Source of the DNA: Eunapius fragilis
Taxonomy: Eukaryota; Porifera; Demospongiae; Spongillida; Spongillidae
Direction of reading: 5' to 3'
DNA length: 64,000 bases
Assembly: GCA_963681505.1 (NCBI GenBank)
Contig: OY811986.1
Span: forward strand, 3,065,922 to 3,129,921
Shown here: one piece after another, positions 32,852-43,755 of the stretch
Layout of the letters: each line of letters opens with the position of its first letter
How positions within the stretch are numbered: the first letter of the stretch is position 1
Notes under the pieces: generated by a model
The model's input: the letters and a program-made list of their open reading frames with translations, nothing else
The model's database searches: none
Told to the model about the DNA's origin: nothing
Translations under genes and position numbers: made by a program

Positions 32852-35800
32852 TTAGTTAGTGGTGTGTTCCGTGATAGGAGTTGCGTTTTCATTTGTAATT
32901 ACAACGCATGGTAAGTCGTTTTGATTTTCCGTCTCTGCAACTATTTGTGGCATACCATTTTGTTCCACTGCAGAGGGGTTTGACGTTTCTTGTAATCTTA
33001 GAGAAGCCACTGCTCTTATTTTTGCAATAGGCACCGGGCGAATTCTACTGATGTCTCCAACAGTGCTGCGTCTCGGCGGGCGGTGATGTTTCGTAATAGC
33101 GTCAATTGAACTCGTAAGGTCATCGTTGTACAGTTTCATGGCATCGTAATGGGTGTAACGTGTGGAAGGGTGCTGCAATATTCTACCCACAACACTTTCT
33201 TCGATGCTTTTCATCGCCTCTACCGTAGTGGATACCTGGCGGGCTAACCTCTTCTGCCTCTCTTGTATTTTGTCTAAGGTGCGAATATATTTCGGCGTGA
33301 TAGGAACAGGCTCTGCACTAGAAAGGCCTTCCTGTATCGAATCCATCCGACTAGCCGCACTTAAAGGAGTTTCGATTTCAAGTCGGTTCATACTTGCATT
33401 CCTGGTTTGTGCTATTTGGTCAAGGCATATTTCTCCGGCTTTTTTCCAACGTCGTCTTGCAGTCAATGATCCCTCAGCAGATGCCTGCTCATGCAAAGAT
33501 TCCTGCATTTCAATCATTTCTGATTCAACTGAAGTCTTCTTACGTTTGTCCCTACACGAGCAGAGATGTGCAATGTGATGTGAACAAATCCTTTAAAAAA
33601 TAATATAGTATTGTTTGTACTCATACATGCAATTACCTTTTCAGCCTTTTGCAGGGTGGCCAGAATGCCTCCAATGTTGAGCCGTGAAATGCATTGCTGA
33701 TCACAGCAGCTGATAGGTAGAACAGAGTGAAGCCAAGCAGTATCTGTCACAAGAGATACAATAATATGATGCCAACTGCAATGCTCCTTTCTCTTACAGT
33801 GACATGGAGATATGGGTTTGTATCATCCATATTAAATTGCCTTAAGACATACACTCCAGATGTAGAATAGCATTGAAGAGCTGTACTGTGCTCTGAGCAA
33901 CCAACGTTATAGTCAGCGAGAAGTAGTTTGGCAGATGCAAACAGCCCATAATAATTTGGATTGATGTAGCAGATCCACCGATAGCTGCGCGTGAACACAA
34001 GAATAAACAATGCAATATGCACATTGTCTTACTATAGTGGCATGGTGTCTCTGGGTATGAAAAATCCACTAGCAAAACCAGCAACGCTTGATAGTACAGG
34101 TGAAAGCCGAACAGAATGATTTGGGAAGGAACATATTAGAAAAATGAGAAGGGCAATCCATGTTTGATTCAGTGCCATGTTCACAACCAGTATCTGCCCA
34201 AATACAGTCCAACTATATGCTTTTGACTTCACCAGCTTTATACGAGAAGTAGATGCATTTAAAATGATATGCAGTCAGCACACATGAATGTGGTTTACCA
34301 TCAAATAGAGGATTCCAGCACAAATGATCACAGGAATTATGCTCATGAATACTGCTTTAATAAATCCTTGAATAACAATATCCCATGGCCTGCCTATGCC
34401 ATCTGCATGCTCATATTTATATACCTGGGCAAAAGAATGACTCAAAATTGCATCCATGTACGCACAAATGTAATACCTCCAAAGCTTTTTGGTAGTAAGC
34501 ATTGAGAGCTGGAAACATGAACAATGCACTTGCAACAGAGTAAACACAAAAGCCAGATAGTGCAAGATATGGTAGTGTAGTTTGCCAGTAAGCAGTGCCT
34601 AAAGTAATAATAATAATATTGGTTAGTGAATCAAAGATTGCACTGTGCTTACCCAATAAAAATCCATAAGCAAGAAATAAGCACGGCAAATACAACAGCT
34701 GCCATAATCCACCTTGCTTTGCATTCCTGGCCTCCAAGGTAGCCAAACGTGTAAGCAGGTTGGCGTCATCTTTGTAGTCTCTAATATTCCACAGAGAATA
34801 ACACATAGCTATGTTTTGTAGTTGCCTTACTGTTCATGTGGAAAGTCTTCTTGTAGTTGCCTGCTTGCACCATCAGTTTGCTCCTTACTAAGCAACTGCA
34901 AAATACGACTCTGTTCACCTGAATGTTGGTAATAGTCAGTTATGATTTCTCGCACTACCGGATTCCCAAGAATGTCCATTATTAGATCTGTTGATGAAAT
35001 TAGTACAAAGTGTTCACATCGCTTCAAAAGTAAGTAATAGAAATGCCAAACCAGCTGGATTGTGGTCCTCAACTTCTGGTATGATAAAACCTTGTTCTAA
35101 ACAGCGAGTCTTCAAAGCTGTTACGAACACCTCATAGGCCTTGTCAGGAAGGCCATGGTATGCAATCTTAACAATTTGTAGCATCATGTTAGAAACAAGT
35201 TTTGTACAAATTTACATCTACCTTGCCCTCTGTAAGAAGCACAAGCCTATGAAAAAGATGGAAAATCTCCAATCGTGGTTGGTGAATTGTGATAATGACA
35301 GTTCTGTTAGAGTCTGCTAATTTGTTGAGATGGGTTAGAAGTTCAAATGAAGAAGTAGAATCCAAGCCCGAGGTTGGTTCATCTAATATAATAAGACTTG
35401 GCAGTTTTAATAGCTGCATAGCCACTGTCAGTCGTCGTTTCTAAAAATAAAATGTTTTTTTGTCATAATGAATTATTATGTCTGTTGGTTGTATGGTACT
35501 AGAGTTGTATGTCTTTGATCCTTTACCTTTTAGAGGTTATTGTGCAATCATTAGGCATGATTTTACAACCATCTCGTGTCCACAAAAGAATGGAATGCTT
35601 TTAAACACTATAACTCAGGATTGACATAAGTTGCAGTAGTTAGCCACATACTAATAACCCAATTATGGGAAGCGGTTAAATAAGTATCATAACCCTCATA
35701 AATCGAAAATGCATAGCTCTCTATTATCAAAATTATTTTGAGATAGTTGATTTTAATAACTAACGCAGTTCTGGATATGCAGTGGAACAGCACTGATTTT

Positions 35801-38800
35801 GAGTTACGAAGTTCAACAGTGAGTTATCACAATTTGCTTTAACGTTATTCCGTTATGGATGACCAATATTAATAACCATCAAAATTTAAAATTATTTCAT
35901 TTTAAAATGAAGTAAAAAATACCATTAAATTTGGTATTAGATTATGTCATGGCGAGTTATTAATCTCAAATTTAATATAAATTGGTGCTTAGGGATAGGA
36001 AGCCATGGACTCATTTAAAATCCTGCCCTCATAACATCAGGCAAAACAAAGTCAGCTGTTCCATGTGAGCTGTATAGTCGGCTAAACCTGCATTTGGTGA
36101 GGACAAATGCAACAGCAATCGTCTCCAGGTGAATCCCTTCTTAATGTTTAACAGCTAGTTATATATCTAAAACCTCATGACTATGCATGGTAACCCAATT
36201 TTTACCTGTCCACCACTTAGTCCAGGTCCCGTAACATTGCCAACAACTGTGTCTGCCACTGATTGCAGACCTGTCTGTTGGACACACCCATATAGGTTTG
36301 TTAGAATGTGAACTCCTCGTTACATACCACTGCTATGACCTGCTCCACACGTTCAAATTTTTGTTGACTGGTCAGTGATCTAGATAGTTTAATTTGAGCT
36401 GAAAGGATAAGGTTTTCTCTGACAGTCAGTTTCTCATAGTAGGGCAGAGCCAGCTGGAGTACATAACCACTATGGGCAGCAAACCAGTGCTGCATATTCT
36501 CCAATGGTACACCATTTATGAATACCTCTCCCTATCCAAATAAGGACACCTGTGTACATACATGTGAACATATATGTAAGGCTTCATACCTCCGTAGGTT
36601 TGCGACGCCCAGCCAACAAGTCAAGCAAGGTGGTTTTGCCACACCCTACACATTGGGGCGACATTTAGGTAAAGACAAATTTGCTATTTATGTATCCTGT
36701 TCATTAGAACTCCATCTGTACAGCACTTACCTGATGGTCCCATAATTCCCACTAGCTGTCCAGCCGTAAAATATGCTGAAACACCTTTTAGAATCTTCTT
36801 GTTTGTGCGTTTGAATGCTTTGAAACAAAACTGTCCATCAGTAGTCTTACCAGCACTATCTTCCACTTCTTCATTACCTGGCTATAAACAACGAACATCC
36901 AGTTAAAATATCACTTAATAAATAATGAAGTACATTAGCCCACCATTCTGTGCTCAACAGCTGCATTACTTTGGCCAGGTAGAGTCATGGACACTGTAAG
37001 GGCCATGCAAATTAGTGCATAAATTGGAAAAGTATTGTTACGATTGAAACTTTGCTCATGCACATACAAGTGAATTCTCTTTCATCAAGGCCATTCAATA
37101 CGACAGGGTGTGTAACATCATTTTTTTCATCCTTTATCCGCTCAGGTATCAAATTTACAGAATATGAGAGGTTCCTGCACGCAATGGACACTGGTTGAAG
37201 GCATTGAGGGAACTGTGTGGGGACAGTGCATTCATGAACTTAATGTAGTAAATGGGGCATAAAAATTAGACATGTGTAAAGGTCATGCATGTTCATGCAT
37301 GTAATCACAGCCATTGACTTACCTCATGTGGTTCATCAGCATTTTGTTCAGTATCATTATCAGTAGAGAGAGCTTCTTGGTACTGTTGGTGCCTTTTCAT
37401 TAATACCATATACCAGACGGCAAATGTTGCTTTGAACACCAAACACACTACAGTGACACTAATCACAATACATATGAGGATAGCTTTAATGTATACAGGC
37501 CAAACATCTCCCCCTAGAATTGTGGTGAACTTTTCTGGACATTTACTGTTGCAGTGAGGGCTGTAGCAGCCGTCCCTGATTTCAAGTCCTTGGTCATCAA
37601 AGCGACTTGCATTCCACATGACCAATGCATCACTTATGGTCACGTTGCCAAACCCCATGGTTCTCCACACGTCTGGATCCATTGTGTGCCTATTGATTAC
37701 TTATTATAAAACCTTATGAACATATCATTTGCACTTGACTTACCGAAATGAGCCAACATCTGTGTCTATTTCAATGGTCTGGGTTCCTAATACCCTTCCT
37801 TCTCCCCACAGTGTAGAGGTCACTAAATAAATGTGTTGAAAACACTCAGAAACGATGTAGCTGAATTTCCCAGCCCTGTTCACTACAAAAGAGAGGGAAG
37901 TGTTCATTGCTCCTCCGTACTCTTCCACAACCTCCAAATAGGGTATGAAGCCAGAATTTTGGATTGCGTTTGGGGAAACTCCAGGTAGTGTTCTTATGGT
38001 GTCTGCCAGGAGGTACACGTCGTATAGGCTAATAATGGCGAGTGTTGGCACCTTTGCTGATGGATAGTACTCTGACTTAGTCAACATGCAATGCGCTGAT
38101 ATGCAGCAGGGAGATCCGTAGCTGAAATCATTGCAATTCGCAGCAATGTCACCTTGAACGGCGTTCAGGAAGTTCCCCTGAATGGGGGAGTCTTTATCAG
38201 CACGCAATTCATAGAACGCTTTGTTGATATTGTCGTGGAAATTTAGAAACCAGGCCGAGTCAATGATCACGTTAAGGGTGGAATCGTTTGTATAATTGTG
38301 GAGGTAATTTAACAGCCATTTCGCCTGGTTAATCGCTCCTACTCCACCTGCACTAGAGCCAGCTAGTACTACGTCTGTTGCATTAGCGAGCACCAGCTGC
38401 TTTATGGCTTCGCGAAATATCACCGAACCGCGGTAGATAAACTGTAGTCCGCTTGAATTAGCAAGAAAGCATTCCTTGAAAAACTTATCACCGATTAGCT
38501 TGCAAGACTCATAGGTCTTATTGCTATAGCACGCGTCGTACATGGATGATGGAATATCACAATTTGATGGAATCGCTCCGTCACCAATCCACAAGTCGCT
38601 GCTGCAATACGGCAATATAACACGGTTGTAAGAGCAAAATACAGGATTTAGACTGCAATTTCTATCCAGCACTCCTAAACCTGTGATCTGAAAACCCGAT
38701 GAGAAGTACGAAGTATTGTAAAAGGTCAGCATAGAAGTTACTAACGGAGATACAACGGTATGTCCTGCTACCCCGCTGGATTTTGCTTTCGTTGCAGTAA

Positions 38801-39080
38801 ATTTCCCGGCACCGTCTTGATACAAAGGATTTGTTCGAACACTATCACGAAAGTACCTATTGGTACAAGAAGTATTCGAGTAGCAGGTACCTCCACTTTC
38901 TAAGAATATTAGCCACTTGTTTATGTTCGGACTTACTTCGGCAAAGAATCCTGCAGGCGTGAAATCGTTGCAAACAGCAGCTCTGTTGAGGATTGTGTTC
39001 CACTCCATATCACATTTCGTATTTCCAATGAGAACAGCTGAGCTCAGTAGTGCTATTATCCTCGTCAGTTGTCGCTGCAT
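32852..39080 (-). CDS. Notum/pectin-acetylesterase - ABCG half-transporter fusion, copy B
   Basis: Same 18-exon structure as copy A (39080-37744, 37689-37323, 37212-37068, 36993-36944, 36881-36731, 36645-36590, 36531-36328, 36274-36206, 35440-35222, 35166-35052, 34987-34889, 34808-34653, 34598-34477, 34424-34299, 34235-34033, 33984-33798, 33743-33637, 33551-32852), giving 1470 residues with all phases kept. The hydrolase and transmembrane domains appear identical to copy A over long stretches. Differences concentrate in the signal peptide, the linker between membrane anchor and ATPase, the start of the ABC domain, and the cytosolic tail (ends EHTTN instead of STPS). All catalytic and ATPase motifs are intact. 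The intron between exons 8 and 9 is about twice as long as in A and unrelated in sequence. Both genes look functional. Confidence 0.9.
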
Positions 39081-40327
39081 ATCGTTTTAATATTTATAAC
39101 AAGTTGAGGCCGTTGTCAATGGCATATATCTGTGTCATAAAAGAATGCCACGTTGCATGACCGCCAATTTATGTATCTTATAGCTTATATATATAATTAT
39201 ATATATATATATATATCTGCAGTGCCTTGACCTCACCGCATGAAAAGTGAATTCATGACTTACGAGTAGCGTGGGAATGATAGTTGACGTATTGCAGCGT
39301 TGCAAACCACCACCTTAAATGGCAAAATGGTTGTTATGAGCTAGCTCAGATTTTGCAAGGGCAGATCCAGCGAGCGGTCAAGATCCAGACCCCCCCACCC
39401 CCTCTAATAATGACCATGAATGGGTATAGCTACTAAAACCAGGTGCAAGATCAGCAGCAGCTGCCTGTGTGTGTGTGCATGTGTTTTTGTGCATGTGCTC
39501 ACAGCTGATCCCTGCACATATACTGTGCATACACATTGTTATGAATAGCTGCCACTAATCCTTTGTAGACAATGTCCCTCTAACCTCTCCACAGTAAACA
39601 TACATGTACATCAGTCAGATCAGCAAACACTGCAGTCTAAAGCAAAATAATTGGATGAGAATATTGTGTTAGTGTTACTATATATACCTCTCCCACACAT
39701 ATTACACCTACCCCTCCCTCCCACACCAGTGTTACTATTACACTACCCCCTCATGTTACTCTTACCTCTGCCCCCTCCCCATTGATTCAAGAAAAGTCTG
39801 ACAAGCTTTCTTTGATCCAATACGAAACTAGTATTGTTTAGTCACACTATCAAACAAATATGATCACTCTAAGACTAGCGCTTCAGTACATCAGACAAAA
39901 TTTTACAATGAACCACATCCTACTTTTCCTCATTTTCATTTCGAGGGTCTTGGAGAGCTTTGCACACATACATGTAGAGTGCCTTGCACACATCTTAAGT
40001 ACATGTGGAGGAGCTTTCACACATCCTAAGTACATCTAAAGTACATGTAGAGGGTCTAGGTAGCAACTCCTGCTCCTGGTTTTAGGTAGCAACTCCTCCC
40101 TAGAAAAAATTCTTACAACTTTTTGGCAAGTCTTATCAAATGCACATACCACGCCAAAAGAAGAGGCGAATTCATGAGGCATGTGGGAATGAGCGTTGAC
40201 ATTCCACTGTTTCAAGCTCGCATTCATTCCCCCAGAGGTTTAATATATGGCCAACAGGTATTTTCAAAAATATTCAGTTTAGAAATATACATGTTTAAAA
40301 TCAATATCAACCATACCAACAGACCAC
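39081..40327. promoter_or_regulatory. Upstream region of esterase-ABCG copy B
   Basis: No gene recognised. It contains a TA microsatellite (about 39188-39216), pyrimidine-rich runs (about 39390-39405 and 39700-39780), short tandem copies of AAGTACATGTAGAG/TAGGTAGCAACTCCT (39970-40100), and two copies of the GTGGGAATGA..GTTGAC motif (about 39268 and 40178) that is also upstream of copy A. Confidence 0.4.
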
Positions 40328-43300
40328 TCATAGTTTCAAGTTATTTTCTACAACAGCACGAACATTAATTGTATTAGCTAACACAAACAGTCTTGTTATT
40401 AAGTCAGCTGATACCACAACATTTTGAAAAATGACATTTTGTATCTTAATTGGGCCTTTTCTGTGGTCATGTAGTGCACTGGATATTATGAATGAATTCG
40501 ATATGTTCAGGATTACTCCATTCTGCACCTCAAAGATGTCAACAATCTCACCAAAGTCCAGAGGAATCGTAACATTCACTTGTGAAATTGTGTGGGTATC
40601 AATATTCCAGTGAAGATTAACTCCAATGGCACACTCTTCATCATTGTAGCCACCATCATTTTTTAAACCGATGATAGGTACAATTATGGCATCGTGTGAT
40701 CGAATAGCTTGCACTATGGAGTTAGCCTCCCACTGCTCCCCATCACTGCTGCTAATCATATCTGTGCAGTCACCTTCGCGTAGATACTCTCGAACTGCAA
40801 CAATATCTTTATTAAATTTACCAATTTCTGCCCATGTATCTGGGTAGTACTGCACTTCACTTATCTAAGTGTTGAGAACAAGGAAACACGTTTTAAAAGC
40901 AGTTAGCTTACTCTGTATATTAATGCACTAATGGTATCACTAGGGTAAATGCAATTGCGCCACACATGGAAGGGACATGAAAAGGAACTGCTCACAACTA
41001 GAGAAAGAGTTGATTATATATTATATATACCTCACTTTGGAAGTACATTATTCCTTTAGCACAAGCTGCCACTACAGACATGGCCTGGAGGCGAGCTTCT
41101 GCAGCATCTGGTCCACGGTGAGAAATAATCAGACTTCCCACCTGCATGTGGGTAGTATAAATGGTTGGATGCATAACTAGTTCATACTCCATACAGACTG
41201 AGGCCTGCGGATATACCTTGGCATCCCATCCATCATTCAATAGCTGGGAATATGTCCAAGTACTCAAAGGCATGTGGTTATTTCTGGTCAATCGCATGTA
41301 GTCATATGATCCACGTAATGGAGGTGGGTGGAGCCATTCTTGAATGTGTGGAGCACAAGCTGCTATGTACCTAGTGGAGCATATGGTGTCAAGGCACAGC
41401 AGGGGAATGTTATTGTGCATCATACATGTCCATTCCCTGAATGTCAGCAACGCCAGCAAATATGCCATTGTGCCGCGAACGAGAACCTCCAATGTATGTT
41501 AGTAATGAACTCTCTGCTTGCCAATTGTTTGCTGTACTGTTCATCAGACTTCTAAGGCCATCATCAACCTCAATAGGGTAAGTTTATGCATTACTGATAC
41601 ACATAACTTAGACACTATAATTATTCCACTTTTAATGTTATTACAATGATGAAAACCCTTCAGTACCATACATTGCATACGGCTAATGCTAATGAATCGT
41701 AATTAGAGAACACATACCAATATTGAACAGATTTGTTCCATCAACTTACATTTGCATCAGGTTCATCGGCAAGGAAGAGTGCCAAAATATTACTTGTGTT
41801 CTCTACTTTTGCTAGTGGGATGTCTGTGTCTGTTAGGCAATAGAAGCCATATTTCGGTGCCAGCTGTCCAGCTATAGTGCTTCCTGGTACAGTGCTTCCA
41901 CACGGACCAGCTGCTCCTTCTCCAAAGAACAGTGTGTCGATACCATGACTGACATGAAACTGAGAAAGTAATGGTTGATAGTGTACATACAAAGGATATA
42001 ATTATTTCTTACAAAATGCAATCAAATTGTAATGCTAGGTATCTACATAAATTTGTGGCATACATATCTACAATACAAGGTATTTACATATATTGGGTAG
42101 CATCCCTTTTACACCCATTATTACGTGTTTGATCATTTATTGCTGACTATGCCAATATATATATTTGCTTTTCAACAGCAATATGATAGTAAAAACTGCC
42201 ATTATTATAATCATAATCGCTCAAAGACCTAGTAAGACCTTTGAAACCTAATGGAATATACCAAATTGTGATACAAAAAAAAACTGGTACCATTCTACCC
42301 AAATGATCCACAGCTATCACACTACCACTAATAGGTGCTCCACTACCAGTACCATAGCTACCCACTACCAGAGCAATAGGTACCCCACTACCAGTGCATT
42401 TGTTATCCCACTACCACTAATAGGTACCCCAGTACCAGTGCCATAGCTATCCCACTACCAGAGCAATAGGTACCCCACTACCAGTGTCACCATTACGTTA
42501 ACAACAGTTGCCTGGGCAAAAGCAAAAAACACACGAGTTTGACCAATGATGACAAAGGCAGCATGCATGTGGCATGAATGCTAACTACAACTTTGCATGG
42601 GCTGTTTATTCATTTACAACAACCTCCATTGCATGCATTAAAAAGTACCTCAAAGTTTGAATCATTGATGGTGGGGAAAGGACACTCTGAAGATTTTGGC
42701 CAAGATTCAATAGGAAAGTGGGCTTTGGGTATCCTGCCACCTGCCACACTTTCAGCAGCATCATTCTCCACATACTGCAGCACCACAGTGTACAGGGAAC
42801 CTGGTGTCAGCAGGGTAGACAGAGGAACAGTGATAAGTGTAGTGGTTTGAGGAGGAAGGGACAGGCTCAGGTTATTCTGAATATCCCGCGTCACATCGAC
42901 ACCATTCACAATAACCTGAATGAAACGTAGTAGTACAGTAAATGCAATAATGAACTATGATTACTCACGGTTTCTATAGTTCTGAAAGTATTACTAGTAT
43001 ATCCATTGTGCACGTGGATTAGCAGAACCGAGTAGTTTGCTGTTGTTGCCACGTACGTTATATTGCAGTAATTAACATCCACAGGGAAGGATCCATTTAT
43101 CGCAACTAATCCCGTTGCAGAGTGCAGTTCAAACGTCGCTGAGGTAATCGTATCAAAAAGAGACTGCCTGCATGCAAATGCATTAAAAGATAAAGCGAAG
43201 GGACAAAATATTTACATATTACCTTGTATGGAAGGATATCCATACATCTGCTCCAGCTGTGAGAACAGGGGGATATATGTGCATCCAGTCAACGTACCAA

Positions 43301-43603
43301 TCATCAGGGTTCTCTCCTTTTGGAAATGTAATATGTTTGCCATTGAGGAAGGCATCGCCAGGTATTCCGTTCGCTGCTGAGAACGCCACTAAATGAAAGC
43401 GCCCACCATTGACAGGATCTGGAAGATGAGCTTCTTCGTACCACGTATACGGGTAGAAGTAATCCTTCCTGCATGCATGTATAGTACGTACGTGCTGGCA
43501 TTGTGTGCATGCACGTGTCCGTAACTCCTTACCTATAGCTGGCGTGGATAGAACTACCTTCAACCGCTGCAATAATTGTTAGCAAGAATAAAAAAGCTAG
43601 CAT
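40328..43603 (-). CDS. Secreted TIM-barrel glycosidase-like protein
   Basis: Nine exons (43533-43603, 43223-43468, 42969-43167, 42649-42915, 41750-41959, 41426-41568, 41217-41370, 41031-41141, 40328-40864) sum to 645 residues with consistent phases. It starts with a clear signal peptide (MLAFLFLLTIIAAVEG), then a beta-rich region with many N-glycosylation sequons (about 25-260). A hydrolase-like region follows with GIDTLFFGEG, LFLADEPD (a DEP typical of acid/base segments in (beta/alpha)8 glycosidases), GMDMYIAACAPHIQEW, NHMPLSTWTYSQ and GIMYFQSE, then a C-terminal beta domain. The 55-nt intron at 41371-41425 must be removed to read through GMDMYIAAC. The glycoside hydrolase family is not identified. 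Its first exon starts 152 bp after the NOC3L stop, on the same strand. Confidence 0.75.
42290..42490. repeat. Short minisatellite in intron 4 of the glycosidase-like gene
   Basis: Imperfect repeats of CCACTACCAGTGCCATAGCT and AATAGGTACCCCACTACCAG, about 30-60 bp in period. The equivalent part of the pseudogene lacks it. Confidence 0.75.
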
Positions 43604-43755
43604 GTTGCAGGGCCTGGGAAGCAACAACATGTACATGTAATATGGCTTATTCGATTGTAATCATGATTGCGGCTCGTGTGATTGTGCATACTCGTGACTA
43701 CATATACAAACATACATGGTTCAATGAATTTAATTCATATATCACCAATGGTGTT

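Larger units (their letters stand above)
32852..42560 (-). repeat. Segmental duplication, right unit (esterase-ABCG B plus intact hydrolase)
   Basis: Paired with the left unit (22482-30640). Here both genes are intact. The two units are head-to-tail on the minus strand, a tandem duplication. Confidence 0.85.

Noticed and set aside
41371-41425. Apparent frameshift in the glycosidase-like gene after GMDMYDA
   Set aside because: A 55-nt GT/AG intron restores GMDMYIAACAPHIQEW in phase.
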